A DNA stretch of 64,000 nucleotides from Burkholderiales bacterium (GCA_022841915.1 JALHQN010000004.1:186001-250000), one strand, 5' to 3'. Positions 52,853-62,897 are shown, counted from the first letter of the stretch. Notes: generated by a model from the letters alone, not told the origin. A program made the numbers and translations.

Positions 52853-54226
52853 ATGGCTATGCGCAATCATTATGATGTGATCGTCGTCGGCAGCGGCCCC
52901 GGCGGCGAAGGGGCGGCGATGACGGCGGCCAAGGGCGGCCGGCGCGTCGCCGTGATCGATCAGGATGCCGAAGTCGGCGGCTCGTGCACGCATCGCGGCA
53001 CGATACCCAGCAAGGCCTTGCGCCATGCCATTCAGCAGCTGGCCGATGACGACGGGCGCGCCGAGGCGGATTACACCGATCTCACGCGCCGGTCCGAACA
53101 GGTGGTTCAAAGCCAGGTCCAGCTGCGGCGAGGGTTCTACGAGCGCAATCACGTCGATGTGATCGCCGGCCGGGCCTCGTTCGTCGATGCGCACTGCATC
53201 GAAGTCGCGGCGATGAACGGCGCGCACCACCGTGTCGGCGCCGAGCGGATCATCCTGGCGACCGGGTCGCGTCCCTATCGGCCGGCCGACGTCGATTTCA
53301 CGCATCCGCGCATCGTCGACAGCGATACGGTGCTGCGGCTCAAGGAGACGCCGCGCAGCATCACCGTCTATGGCGCGGGCGTGATCGGCTGCGAATACGC
53401 ATCGATCTTTCGCGGATTGCGCATCAAGGTCAACCTGATAAACACCCGCGACAAGCTGCTTTCCTTCCTCGACGACGAAATCGTCGACGCCCTCGCCTAC
53501 CACTTGCGCGAGCGGGGTGTCCTGATCCGCCATAGCGAAGAATACGAGCGGGTCGAGGCCGACGATTCGGGGGTGCGCGTGCACCTGAAATCGAACAAGG
53601 TCATCCAGAGCGATGTGCTGCTATGGGCGCAGGGGCGAACCGGCAATTCCGACGGCATCGGCCTCGAAGCGATCGGCATCGAGACCAACGAGCGCGGTTC
53701 CATCGTCGTCAATGCGGCCTACCAGACCGCCCAACCACATATCTATGCGGTTGGCGACATCGTGGGCGCTCCCAGTCTTGCCAGTGCCTCCTACGACCAG
53801 GGGCGGTTCGCGGCCACCCATGCACTCACGGGCGTCTGCGATCAGCGTCTGGTCGAGGACATTCCCACGGGCATCTACACCATTCCGGAGATCAGTTCTC
53901 TAGGCGCGACGGAGCGCGAACTCACCGCCCGCAAGGTGCCTTACGAAGTGGGCCATGCATTCTTCCGCCATCTCGCCCGCGCGCAGATCATCGGGCGCAC
54001 CACCGGGATGCTGAAGATCCTGTTCCACCGCGAGACGCTGCGCATCCTGGGCATACACTGCTTCGGCAGCCAGGCCTCCGAGATCATCCATATCGGCCAG
54101 GCGATCATGACTCAGCCCGGCGAAGCGAATACGCTCATGTATTTCGTCAACACCACCTTCAACTATCCGACCATGGCCGAGGCTTATCGGGTGGCGGCGC
54201 TCAACGGTTTGAACCGAGTGATGTAG
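52853..54226 (+). CDS. sthA: Soluble NAD(P) transhydrogenase
   Basis: A 457-residue flavoprotein that transfers reducing equivalents between NADPH and NAD. The FAD site is [31 protein letters not shown] lies where disulfide reductases have a Cys pair; only the first Cys remains, which is the distinguishing trait of SthA. The NAD(P) site is [14 protein letters not shown], and the C-terminus has [20 protein letters not shown]. The ATG at 52853 has GGAG in range. It is monocistronic and converges on the MFS gene at 54340. Confidence 0.92.
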   Translation: MAMRNHYDVIVVGSGPGGEGAAMTAAKGGRRVAVIDQDAEVGGSCTHRGTIPSKALRHAIQQLADDDGRAEADYTDLTRRSEQVVQSQVQLRRGFYERNHVDVIAGRASFVDAHCIEVAAMNGAHHRVGAERIILATGSRPYRPADVDFTHPRIVDSDTVLRLKETPRSITVYGAGVIGCEYASIFRGLRIKVNLINTRDKLLSFLDDEIVDALAYHLRERGVLIRHSEEYERVEADDSGVRVHLKSNKVIQSDVLLWAQGRTGNSDGIGLEAIGIETNERGSIVVNAAYQTAQPHIYAVGDIVGAPSLASASYDQGRFAATHALTGVCDQRLVEDIPTGIYTIPEISSLGATERELTARKVPYEVGHAFFRHLARAQIIGRTTGMLKILFHRETLRILGIHCFGSQASEIIHIGQAIMTQPGEANTLMYFVNTTFNYPTMAEAYRVAALNGLNRVM

Positions 54227-54339
54227 GGCGCGCACAGGCGGGCGATTCCCGACCCCACCATATGCAATGCCGATGAAGCGGCCAGGGAAAGGCGTCCTGG
54301 TCGACACGGCCGGTCAGGTGCTTTGCGCAGGGGCGAGAC

Positions 54340-55533
54340 TCATCCGGTCGGGCCTTTCGCCGCGGCGGCTTCGCCGGCTTGAGGGGAATCCGCCGGTGAA
54401 GACAGATTGCCCGAGCGCAGCATGAGCGCACCCCAGGCAAGCAGTCCGCCGCCCACGACGAACACCGAAAGCACGCCGGCCAGCGTGCCGATCGCGCCGA
54501 ACACCACCGGTGCCAGCACGCGTGTGATCTGGTTGACCGACTCTCGGATGCCGACCACTTCTCCGGTGCGCTCGCTCGACGCGTTGTTGTAGGCGAGGAT
54601 CAAGGTGAGCGGCTGCCCCACGCATAGTCCGAAGCCGTAGACGAACGACAGTGCAGCCAGCGCATAGGCGCCCTCGACGAAGGGGATGAGCACGAAGGCG
54701 CAGGTGGCGAGTAGGAACGAGCGTCTGAGCACCGTCTCGACCGTGGCGCGCTTCAGGAACCAGTTCAGGCAAATGCGCGAGATGAAGGCGGCGGCCGGGA
54801 AGCATGCCATGATCATGCCCACCGTGGCGGCCGACAAGCCCAGACCATGGGCGTAGACCGGGACATAGTATTGGAATACGTCGATGGCGGCGAACACCAC
54901 ACTGCCGACGAGCAGGATCTTGAGCATCCTGCGATCGTGCAGGAGTTCGGAGAGGCTGCCCGCCGCCTTGTCGACTGCGCCCTTGCCCAAGGGCAGCAAC
55001 CGCGCTCCGAATCGATGCACCAGCATGCTCGCCAGGGCCAGTGCGGCGAAGTACAGGCATGCCTGTGCGTGGCCGGCATGTTCGATCGAGAAGCCCGCGA
55101 GCAGCGGGCCGGCGAAGTTGGTGACCGAGAACATCAGCGACAAGTTGGCGAGGTTCCTGGCGCGGTTGGTGGGCGTGCTCATCACGCCGACCACGTTCAT
55201 CTGGGCGACGTGATAGATGGAGTAGGCTGCGCCGATGACGATGGCGGCGGCGAAGAGGCCTGTCAGGGTGGGAAAGAAGTACGGGATGCAGAACCCGACC
55301 ATGCTCAGGAACGAGCCCACGAGCATGGGGCGATGACAGCCGACGCGGTCGGTCCACTTTCCCGCGGGCCATCCCAGCGCCGCGGTCATCAAGGAGAACA
55401 CGGCAAGGAGAACGCCTACCGTTAAGGCGCTTGCCCCGAGTTCGAGCGCATACAGCGAGAAGAGCAGTCGACTGCCCCGGAACCCGGACTGGCCGAGCAG
55501 CGTCAGCGTATAGAGAAAATGAAGCGGCTTCAC
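54340..55533 (-). CDS. MFS transporter (paralogue of 58870)
   Basis: A 397-residue permease with about 12 membrane segments. It carries GWPAGKWTDRVGCHRPM, the usual MFS loop 2-3 motif, and in the second half AIDVFQYYVPVYAHGLGLSA, which closely matches the permease at 58870. An acidic/Ala-rich C-terminal tail follows. The frame starts at GTG (55531-55533) with AGGAC upstream. Substrate unknown. No linked enzyme suggests one. Confidence 0.85.
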   Translation of the reverse strand: MKPLHFLYTLTLLGQSGFRGSRLLFSLYALELGASALTVGVLLAVFSLMTAALGWPAGKWTDRVGCHRPMLVGSFLSMVGFCIPYFFPTLTGLFAAAIVIGAAYSIYHVAQMNVVGVMSTPTNRARNLANLSLMFSVTNFAGPLLAGFSIEHAGHAQACLYFAALALASMLVHRFGARLLPLGKGAVDKAAGSLSELLHDRRMLKILLVGSVVFAAIDVFQYYVPVYAHGLGLSAATVGMIMACFPAAAFISRICLNWFLKRATVETVLRRSFLLATCAFVLIPFVEGAYALAALSFVYGFGLCVGQPLTLILAYNNASSERTGEVVGIRESVNQITRVLAPVVFGAIGTLAGVLSVFVVGGGLLAWGALMLRSGNLSSPADSPQAGEAAAAKGPTG

Positions 55534-55791
55534 GGGATGTCCTGAGTACGCTCTCCTCGAGAGCGGGGCGCCTTGCGCATGCGATGCGATTGTCGACGCA
55601 TTGTGGAGCAGCCCGGGGCCATTATGCTACGGTGTTTGCCGAAGCAAGCCTTCTCGCATTGTATGCACTAAGATGCATGCAGTGGTCCGAGGCGGGGCTC
55701 GCTCGACGGTCCAGATGCAGCGACGAGTAGATCGATTCGGGCGTGGCGCTGTCGAGCCGACGACCGGGATTCTTTTCTTCGAGGGTGCACC

Positions 55792-56523
55792 ATGACGAAT
55801 GTCGTTGCAGGACACGGTTTCGAAGAATGCCTGATCGCCGATCTGACAGGCGTAGCGGAGCAGGTGATCGTCGGCCTCAACTGGACGCTGGTGCTGGGGC
55901 CGAACGGGGCGGGCATGGCGCAGACCCCGGCGCGGGGCACGGCGGGTTGCCGCAGCTTGCCGCGTGCGGGCACGTACTCGGGGCAGACATTGGCGGCGCT
56001 CGCAGCGCTGTGGAACTCCGATAACGTATTCGAGCGCGCGGTAGCCGTCGCTGCAGTCAATGCGCATTGGAACCGTTTCGACATCGAAGGCGATGGTGCC
56101 AACGGTCTGGACTTGATCGAGAACCACGGCGTGCGCACCATCGTCATCGGCCGCTTTCCGGGTCTCGCCGATCGGCTGCCCGGGATTGCGGTGGTCGAGC
56201 GCGAGCCGCGTCCGGGCGAGTATCCGGAGTCGGCGCTACCGATGCTGCTGGCCGAAGCGAAGTACGTCGCCATCACGGCCTCGGCCATCGTGAACGGTTC
56301 CATGGCGGGGATACTCGCGCTTTGCAAAAGCGCGTTCGTTCTCGTTCTGGGCCCCAGCACGCCGCTCTCGCCGCGTCTGTTCGATCACGGGGTCGATGCG
56401 CTCTCCGGCTTCATCGCGCGGGATGTCGACAAACTCGCGCGGGCGGTGAGCGAGGGTGCAGCCGTCGCAGCCCTGCGGCCTTATGGCCGTTACGCCACGA
56501 TCGTTCGCACGCAGCTCGCCTGA
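55792..56523 (+). CDS. DUF364/DUF4213-type putative heavy-metal-chelation protein
   Basis: A 243-residue protein with two family parts. The first ~90 residues match the DUF4213 type: VVGLNWTLVLGPNGAGMAQTP (in part LGPNGAGMAQTP) and AVAAVNAHWNRF. The rest matches DUF364: RTIVIGRFPG, PESALPMLLAEAKYVAITAS, IVNGSMAGIL, and VLVLGPSTPLSPRLFDHGVD. The family is annotated as putative heavy-metal chelation; experimental evidence is thin. GAGGGTG precedes the ATG. It stands alone, ending in a terminator hairpin. Confidence 0.82.
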   Translation: MTNVVAGHGFEECLIADLTGVAEQVIVGLNWTLVLGPNGAGMAQTPARGTAGCRSLPRAGTYSGQTLAALAALWNSDNVFERAVAVAAVNAHWNRFDIEGDGANGLDLIENHGVRTIVIGRFPGLADRLPGIAVVEREPRPGEYPESALPMLLAEAKYVAITASAIVNGSMAGILALCKSAFVLVLGPSTPLSPRLFDHGVDALSGFIARDVDKLARAVSEGAAVAALRPYGRYATIVRTQLA

Positions 56524-56533
56524 AAAGGGCGAG

Positions 56534-56557
56534 CGATCATCCGGCGACGGATGATCG
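56534..56557. terminator. Hairpin between convergent genes
   Basis: A perfect 10-bp stem (CGATCATCCG with CGGATGATCG) and 4-base loop lies 11 bases past the DUF364-type gene and before the convergent Bug receptor at 56630. No T-run, so bidirectional function is inferred. Confidence 0.55.
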
Positions 56558-56629
56558 TGCTGGCCCAAACGCCACGGACTTGGGTGCCGACACGGGTGAC
56601 GCCCGAGCCATGCCCAGAGGGTGCGGCGA

Positions 56630-57604
56630 TCAATTCATCTTGAGATTGGCCTTCTTGATGACTTCGGCGTATCGGGCCTGGTCGCTTTTCATCAATTCGC
56701 CGAACTGCTCGGGCGTATTGATGAAGGGATCAGAGCCCAGATCGCGCATGCGCGCGACGAACTCCGGCGCGGCCAGCGCCTTGTTGATCTCTTGCGAGAG
56801 CTTGTCCACGATGGGCTTGGGCATGCCGCCCGGCCCGATCAGGGCGAACCAGCCCTTGGCGTTGAAGCTCGGCAAGCCGGCCTCCTTGAACGTCGGTACG
56901 TTCGGCACGGTGGGATAGCGCTGGTCGCCGGTGATGGCTAGCGCCTTGACGCGGTCGCCCTTGATCAAGGGCATCAGGTTCACGGCTGCGTTGAGGTACA
57001 CCTCGATCTCGCCGCCGAGAAAGGCGGTGAGTTGCGGCCCCGAGCCCTTGTAGGGAATCTGCTGCATCTTGATCCCGGCCTCGATCTGGAACAGTTCGAT
57101 GGCGAGATGCGTCACGCTGCCGCTGCCCGAGGTGCCGAAGTTGAGTTGCCCGGGCCGCGCTTTCGCGAACGCGATGAACTGTTTGAGGTTGTTCACCGGG
57201 AGCGATTTGTGAACGGACAGGATGTTCTCGCTGCGCCCCAGCGTTGCGATGGGCGTGAAATCCTTGATCGGATCGTAGGGCGCCTTGATCATCTGCGTGA
57301 CGATGACATGCGTGGTGGTGATCACCATGAGCGTATAGCCGTCGGGCGCCGACCGTGCCACATGCTCCGAGCCGATCAAGGTGTTGCCGCCTCCGCGGTT
57401 GTCGACCAGCACCTGCCGGCCCCAAGCCTCGTGCAGGCGCTGCGCGACCAACTGCGCGTACACGCTGGTGCTGCCGCCTGGCGGATAGGGCGTGACGATG
57501 CGTATCGGCTTGCTGGGATAGGGTTGTTGCGCCTGCGCCGGAACAACCAGTGCGGCCATCGCACAGGCCAGTGCCAGTCGGGCAAACAGTCTCGGTCGAT
57601 TCAT
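56630..57604 (-). CDS. Bug-family receptor with Ser in the ligand loop
   Basis: A 324-residue exported protein with signal peptide ending PAQAQ. The ligand loop reads PPGGSTSVYAQ, with Ser replacing the common Asp and Gln replacing Arg, close to the receptor at 9504. Other landmarks are VDNRGGGNTLIGSEHVAR, APDGYTLMV and IPYKGSGPQLTAFLGG. GAGGAGG precedes the ATG at 57602-57604. Confidence 0.9.
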   Translation of the reverse strand: MNRPRLFARLALACAMAALVVPAQAQQPYPSKPIRIVTPYPPGGSTSVYAQLVAQRLHEAWGRQVLVDNRGGGNTLIGSEHVARSAPDGYTLMVITTTHVIVTQMIKAPYDPIKDFTPIATLGRSENILSVHKSLPVNNLKQFIAFAKARPGQLNFGTSGSGSVTHLAIELFQIEAGIKMQQIPYKGSGPQLTAFLGGEIEVYLNAAVNLMPLIKGDRVKALAITGDQRYPTVPNVPTFKEAGLPSFNAKGWFALIGPGGMPKPIVDKLSQEINKALAAPEFVARMRDLGSDPFINTPEQFGELMKSDQARYAEVIKKANLKMN

Positions 57605-58048
57605 TGCGGCTCCTCCTCGTTGTTTTCGGCTGTCCGTGCGGCACGGACGCTCTCGGCTGCTCCCCGCGGTTTGCTTGCCGCCCCGCGTCTGGCGCTCGCT
57701 CGATTGCGGCGACGCCTCTTCCATTGCCCGGCAGTCCCGTGCATGCATCGCTGCGCCTGGGTCGTCCGCTGCGCTCGAGCATCGAAACAGCATCGGCACC
57801 GAGTCGCGGCGAGCGATCGTTTTCGACAGGGTCGCACTGAACTCCTCGCAGTTCAAGTGCGGGCACCGGTGCGCCCGCTTCGGGGATGCTCTGGACTTGG
57901 CCGCGCGACGCGTGCACAGTCGCGGTTCGGTCCGGGCGCCGCGTACACGATTCTTTCGACATGCGCACGCGAGCGCTGGTCAATATCGAGGGGTACCGGG
58001 TACTGCATGGGGTGCCTGGCGCTCTCAAACCCAAGGAGGTCGCATCGC
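57605..58048. other. Divergent intergenic region
   Basis: 444 bases between a Bug receptor (-) and a GST (+). I see no gene or clear regulatory palindrome; it holds both promoters. Confidence 0.6.
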
Positions 58049-58675
58049 ATGACGATCGAGTTCTACACCTGGAACACGCCCAACGGACGCAAGATCAGCG
58101 TTGCCCTGGAAGAGATGGGCCTGCCGTACAACGTGCACACCGTGAACATCGGCAAGGACGAACAGTTCAAGCCCGAGTTCCTCGCGATCAGTCCCAACAA
58201 TCGCATCCCCGCGATCGTCGACACCGAGGGGCCCGGCGGGCAGCCGATCAGCGTCTTCGAGTCCGGAGCGATCCTGATCTATCTCGCGGAGAAGACAGGC
58301 CGGTTCATGCCTGCGGATCTGCGCAGGAAGGTGCCTGTGCTGGAATGGCTCATGTGGCAGATGGGCGGGTTCGGCCCGATGCCCGGGCAGGTGCACCACT
58401 TCCTGGGAGTGAGCGATCCTGTCGATCAGCGCTACGGGCTGGAGCGCTATTCGAAGGAGACGCGTCGGCTCTATGGCGTGCTCGACAGGCGTCTGGCGGG
58501 GCGAGACTATGTCGCCGATGAATGTTCCATCGCCGACTTTGCCATTCTCGGTTGGGCCTGGCGTCACGAGCGCCACAAGGTCGATCTGGCCGAGTTTCCG
58601 AACGTGAAGGCCTGGTACGAGCGCTGCATGGCGCGTCCGGCGACCAAGAAGGGCTTCGAGGTGGCGTTGTCTTGA
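58049..58675 (+). CDS. Glutathione S-transferase, Nu-class-like (YfcG type)
   Basis: A 208-residue GST. The N-terminal active-site region is FYTWNTPNGRKISVALEEMG, where TPNG matches YfcG/Nu-class enzymes that reduce disulfides with glutathione. NRIPAIVDTEGPGG and VFESGAILIYLAEKTG form the glutathione site. The C-terminal domain has DYVADECSIADFAILGW. AAGGAGGT precedes the ATG at 58049. Monocistronic, converging on the MFS gene at 58870. Confidence 0.88.
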   Translation: MTIEFYTWNTPNGRKISVALEEMGLPYNVHTVNIGKDEQFKPEFLAISPNNRIPAIVDTEGPGGQPISVFESGAILIYLAEKTGRFMPADLRRKVPVLEWLMWQMGGFGPMPGQVHHFLGVSDPVDQRYGLERYSKETRRLYGVLDRRLAGRDYVADECSIADFAILGWAWRHERHKVDLAEFPNVKAWYERCMARPATKKGFEVALS

Positions 58676-58869
58676 ACCGGATGCGCAGCCGGTCGGGATG
58701 AGAGGGCGCCGATTCGTGTGTGTGCGGCGGTGGGCTTCATGCGCGCGACGATGGAGCGCGGCAAGAAACCGGAGGCCGCCGGTGAGCGTGCGAATCGGCC
58801 GCCCGAAACGGCCGCGCTGCTTGCCGCAGGCTCAGCGCCGCGGCAACGCCGAAGCGCCCGCGACCGGGG

Positions 58870-60024
58870 TTACTTTCGCTTGATGATCCAGCCGCCGCCG
58901 GCGAGCATCACCGAGTTGAAAAGGAACACGGGCACGACGCCGAATGCGGTGCCGATCGCGCCGAACACCAGCGGCGTGACGATGTGGGTGAAGTTGTTGA
59001 GCGTGGCGCGCAAGCCGATGGCCTCGCCCGAACGGCCGCTCGGTGCGCGATCGTAGATCAGCGACAGCGACAGCGGCTGGCCGCAGCCGGTGCCCAAGCC
59101 CAGGATGAAGCAGATCACGCACAGCAAGACCATGTCCGTGACGAAGGGCACTGCCGTGTAGGTGACGGCCGCGACGAACATCGAGCCGACCAGGACCTTC
59201 TCCGCACCGAAGCGCGCGACGATGCGCGGCATCCAGATGCGGACCACGAACGCCGCCGCGGAGAACACGCCGAGCACGATGCCGATCTCGGAGGCCGAGA
59301 GGCCGATGTAATGGCCGTAGATCGGCATGTAGAACTGGAACAGATCGATGCCGGTCAGAAGTACCGCACCCGTAATCATCACCCGGCGCAGCGGTCGATT
59401 CTCGACCACCAGCTCGAAGGGGTTGGAGCGCCCGGTCGACTTGCCTTTCTTCCCCTCCGAATCCGAGCCGTCGCCGCTGCGCTGCTGGCCCAGATGCTTC
59501 GCCGTGCCCATGATGATCGCGGTGATCAATGGAAATGCGGCGATGGCCAGATACGCGTTCGCGTGCCCGGCGTGATCGATCGCAAAGCCCGACAGCAAGG
59601 GCCCGAAGAAACTGCCCGCCGCCATGGCCAGGCCGAAGTTGCTGAAGTTCTTGGTGCGGTCGGCCTTGGTGCCGATGCCGCCGATCATGTTCTGCACGGC
59701 GACGTTGTAGAACACGTGGCCCGCGCCGACCATCGCCGCCTGCACGTAGAGCGTCGTCGTGTAGGGGAACAAGTAGGGCAGGGCGAGCCCGAAGGTGATG
59801 CCGCACGACCCGAACACCATGGGCCAGCGGGCACCCAGGCGATCTGCGAGTTTACCGGCGTAGATCGCGAGGATCATGGGAAACAGCGAATACAACCCCA
59901 CCAGAACGCCGATCACGATCTGCGGGGCGCCCAGTTCGATGGAGAACAGGGTGATGATGATCTTGCTGCCCTTGAGGGCAATCATGTTGGAGACCACCAT
60001 GAGCAGCACGACCCAAAGCGACAT
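58870..60024 (-). CDS. MFS transporter (paralogue of 54340)
   Basis: A 384-residue permease with about 12 membrane segments. Loop 2-3 motif: YAGKLADRLGARWPMVFG. Second half: GIDLFQFYMPIYGHYIGLSA, matching AIDVFQYYVPVYAHGLGLSA of the permease at 54340, so the two are diverged duplicates. A hydrophilic central loop (SGDGSDSEGKKGKSTGRS) is longer than in that protein. The ATG at 60022-60024 has AGGAGGTTGG upstream. Substrate unknown. It diverges from the MmgE/PrpD gene. Confidence 0.85.
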   Translation of the reverse strand: MSLWVVLLMVVSNMIALKGSKIIITLFSIELGAPQIVIGVLVGLYSLFPMILAIYAGKLADRLGARWPMVFGSCGITFGLALPYLFPYTTTLYVQAAMVGAGHVFYNVAVQNMIGGIGTKADRTKNFSNFGLAMAAGSFFGPLLSGFAIDHAGHANAYLAIAAFPLITAIIMGTAKHLGQQRSGDGSDSEGKKGKSTGRSNPFELVVENRPLRRVMITGAVLLTGIDLFQFYMPIYGHYIGLSASEIGIVLGVFSAAAFVVRIWMPRIVARFGAEKVLVGSMFVAAVTYTAVPFVTDMVLLCVICFILGLGTGCGQPLSLSLIYDRAPSGRSGEAIGLRATLNNFTHIVTPLVFGAIGTAFGVVPVFLFNSVMLAGGGWIIKRK

Positions 60025-60470
60025 CAACCCAACCTCCGTCCTGCGCTATTGATCGGTGCACGAATCGCTCCGGGCGGCCAAGCTCTGGGGTCGGACGCGG
60101 AGCAGCGCATCGGTGTGCGAAGGCGCTTGCGAAACCCGGCGAGCGGGCGATTGCGGCCTGCAGGCCGCGTTACGTACGAAGGCATGGAATCGTCGACTTC
60201 AATGGGCATGTGTCCGCGAGTCGAGACGCGCGGAACGATCCTGCGAGGATAACCGTCAAGCGCCATGCGAGGCCAGCGGCAGCCCTCGAGCGCGGGGTGT
60301 GCACACCTTGCCGGCCTGCGGGCGCAGACGCCTCGGACCGGTTTGCAAGCGATGATGCGCGCCACGTGTGAAGAAGGAAGGGCTCGTTGCCGCCCTTGCC
60401 TTGCTCCCCGGCAGGCCCCTCCGCTATAACGGTCTTGCAACGTCACGAATATACGCCAAAGGAGGGCAGC
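60025..60470. other. Divergent intergenic region
   Basis: 446 bases between the MFS gene (-) and the MmgE/PrpD gene (+), without a supportable gene or obvious operator. Confidence 0.6.
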
Positions 60471-61844
60471 ATGGGTCTCACCGAGAACATCGCCAAGTTC
60501 GTCACGACGGCCACTTACGAGGATTTTCCCTCGAAGGCCGTATTCGCCGCTCGGCACGGCATCATCGATTGCGTCGCCTGTGCGCTCGCCGGGGCCAGCG
60601 AAGAACTCACCAAGATCCTGGTGGGATTCGCTCAGGACAACGGCAGCGGCAACGCCGCCACTTTGATCGGCCAGGGAATGAAGGCCTCGGCGCCCATGGC
60701 GGCGCTGGTCAACGGGGCCATGGGTCACGCGCTGGACTACGACGACATCACCCGTCCGTTCAAGGGGCATCCGAGCGTCGTCTGCCTGCCGCCCGCGCTG
60801 GCGGTGGGCGAGGCTGTCGGTGCCTCGGGGCGCGAGGTCATGCTGGCCTACATGATCGCCTTCGAGGTCGGATGCGCCATCGGCGAAGGGATGGGTATCG
60901 ACTACGCGGACGATCTGGGCTGGCACCCGACCGCTCCCTTGGGCACCTTGTCGGCCGCGGCTGCCGCAGCCCGGTTGCTGGGCTTGAGCCATGAACAGAC
61001 GACGATGGCGCTCTCGCTGGCGGCCTCCAACGCATGCGGACTGCGGGAGAACTTCGGCACCATGACCAAGCCCTTCCATGCCGGCAACTCGTCGCGTGGC
61101 GGCGTCACGGCGGCCATGCTCGTCAAGCGCGGCTACAAAGCGGCCACCACGGGTCTGGAGGGGCGTTTCGGGTTCATGCACGCGTTCTCGGGCGGTCGCG
61201 GCGAGGATGTCGACAAGCCGCTCGAACATCTGGGCAAGCAGTTCTATCTGGAGCAGCCGGGTGTCACGATCAAGAAGTATCCGTGTTGCGGCTCCACCCA
61301 CACTCCGCTCGACGCTTTCTTCGAACTGCGCAAGAGCAAGAAGATCGACCATCGCCAGGTCGAATCGGTCGATGTGCTGGTCGACTTCGATCCGCCGCGC
61401 TCGCTGATCCACTCCGATCCGCACAGTGCGCTGGAAGGCAAGTTCTCGATCCAGTACACCATCGCCGCCGCGCTGGTCGATGACAAGGTGGGCCTGGCGC
61501 AGTTCGAAGACGATGGGCAGGTGATGCGCCCGGAGATCCGCGCCTTGATTCCCAAGATCAAGATGAAGCGCAATCCCGGCAACGAAGGCAAGCCTTCCTG
61601 GGTCGAGGCATACAACGAGTTGCGCATCACGTTGAAGGACGGCACCGTTCTTTCGCAGGGACAGCCGCGCAACTACGAAGGCCCGGTGATCGGCGTCACG
61701 CCCGAAGGCATGGACATGAAGTTCCGCGATTGCGCGTCGCGTGCGCTGCCCGACGCAAAGGTGAACGAAGCGCTGGAGATTCTCCATAACCTGGAGAAGC
61801 AAGCGAGCATCGGCAGTCTGATGACTGCGGTCAGCGGGAAGTAA
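60471..61844 (+). CDS. MmgE/PrpD family protein
   Basis: A 457-residue protein of the MmgE/PrpD family. Members include 2-methylcitrate dehydratase, cis-aconitate decarboxylase and iminodisuccinate epimerase. Diagnostic pieces are ARHGIIDCVACALAGA, VNGAMGHALDYDD, HPSVVCLPPALAVGEA, GTLSAAAAAARLLGLS, the Lys region TKPFHAGNSSRGGV, and KKYPCCGSTHTPLDA. AAAGGAGG precedes the ATG. It converges on a Bug receptor (61932) with a strong terminator between, so these are separate transcripts. The substrate is not evident; no other methylcitrate-cycle gene is near. Confidence 0.9.
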   Translation: MGLTENIAKFVTTATYEDFPSKAVFAARHGIIDCVACALAGASEELTKILVGFAQDNGSGNAATLIGQGMKASAPMAALVNGAMGHALDYDDITRPFKGHPSVVCLPPALAVGEAVGASGREVMLAYMIAFEVGCAIGEGMGIDYADDLGWHPTAPLGTLSAAAAAARLLGLSHEQTTMALSLAASNACGLRENFGTMTKPFHAGNSSRGGVTAAMLVKRGYKAATTGLEGRFGFMHAFSGGRGEDVDKPLEHLGKQFYLEQPGVTIKKYPCCGSTHTPLDAFFELRKSKKIDHRQVESVDVLVDFDPPRSLIHSDPHSALEGKFSIQYTIAAALVDDKVGLAQFEDDGQVMRPEIRALIPKIKMKRNPGNEGKPSWVEAYNELRITLKDGTVLSQGQPRNYEGPVIGVTPEGMDMKFRDCASRALPDAKVNEALEILHNLEKQASIGSLMTAVSGK

Positions 61845-61893
61845 AAAAGAGCCGGAGCTCGTCGCGGACAGCGACGAAGCCGGGCTGGCACGA

Positions 61894-61930
61894 CGACAAG
61901 GGCGCACCCGAGCGGGGTGCGCCCTTGTCG
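61894..61930. terminator. Strong bidirectional terminator hairpin
   Basis: A 16-bp perfect stem (CGACAAGGGCGCACCC with its complement) around a 5-base loop lies between the MmgE/PrpD gene (+) and the convergent Bug receptor (-), 1 base beyond the latter's stop codon. Confidence 0.75.
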
Positions 61931-61931
61931 C

Positions 61932-62897
61932 TTACTGAGGCTTGATGCCGAGCGTGTTGAGGAGTTTGCTCATCTTGTCCATCTGCTGGCGCACATGGGT
62001 GCCGAATTCCTCCGGTGTGCCGCCCGCCGGCGTGCCGCCACGGGACGCGATGCCTTTGGAGATGGCGGGCGACTGCAAGGCCTTGTTGATCTCGGTATTC
62101 AGTTTCGCCACGATCTCGCGCGGCACGCCTTTCGGAACCGCCACGCCCAGCCAGCCGGTCAACTCGTAACCGGGAAGGCCGGATTCATCGAGAGTAGGCA
62201 CGTCAGGGAGGACGGCCGAGCGCTTGAGCGAAGTCACCGCGATGGCCCGGACTCGTCCGGCCTTGACCAGCGGCATCAACGAGGCCAGGTTGTCGCACAG
62301 GATGTCGATCTGGCCTGCGATCACGTCGGTGACCGCTTGCTGAGTGCCCTTGTAGGGCACATGGACCATCGAGGTGCCCGTCATGCTCTTGAACAACTCC
62401 ATCGTCATGTGAGGCGTGGCTCCGACCCCGGAACTGCCGAACGTCAGCTTGCCGGGATGGGCACGCGCGTGGTCGATCAGTTCCTTGACCGACCGAATCG
62501 GCGAGGAAGTGGAGACGGTCAGTACGTTGATGCCGCGAAAGTAAAACACGACCGGTTGGAAATCGCGAAAGAAGTCATAGGGCAGCTTTGCGTAGAGGCT
62601 CGGATTGGTGGACACCAGATTGGTGGTGATGCCCAGCGTATAGCCGTCGGGTGTCGCCCGGGCGAGCGCCTCCAGGCCGATGATGCCGCTGGCGCCCGGC
62701 CGATTCTCGACCACCACTTGCTGGCCGAGCTGCTTGAAGAGTTCGTGCGCGAGTTCGCGCGCGTTGATGTCGGGGCTGCCGCCGGGGGCCGACGCGACGA
62801 TCAGGCGCAGCGGTCGGGATGGATAGGCCTGCGAACAGGCAAGGGTGGGGGCCAGCAGCACCATTGCGGCGACTGCCACTAAGGGATACTTGATCAC
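61932..62897 (-). CDS. Bug-family receptor (paralogue of 10578)
   Basis: A 321-residue exported protein, signal peptide ending LACSQ. Landmarks are YPSRPLRLIVASAPGGSPD, VENRPGASGIIGLEAL, TPDGYTLGI and VPYKGTQQAVTDVIAGQ. The GQIDILCDN and LDESGLPGY segments are shared with the receptor at 10578. The start codon is GTG (62895-62897) with GGAGGAG upstream. It converges on the MmgE/PrpD gene, whose product might act on the imported acid, but no direct link is shown. Confidence 0.9.
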   Translation of the reverse strand: MIKYPLVAVAAMVLLAPTLACSQAYPSRPLRLIVASAPGGSPDINARELAHELFKQLGQQVVVENRPGASGIIGLEALARATPDGYTLGITTNLVSTNPSLYAKLPYDFFRDFQPVVFYFRGINVLTVSTSSPIRSVKELIDHARAHPGKLTFGSSGVGATPHMTMELFKSMTGTSMVHVPYKGTQQAVTDVIAGQIDILCDNLASLMPLVKAGRVRAIAVTSLKRSAVLPDVPTLDESGLPGYELTGWLGVAVPKGVPREIVAKLNTEINKALQSPAISKGIASRGGTPAGGTPEEFGTHVRQQMDKMSKLLNTLGIKPQ

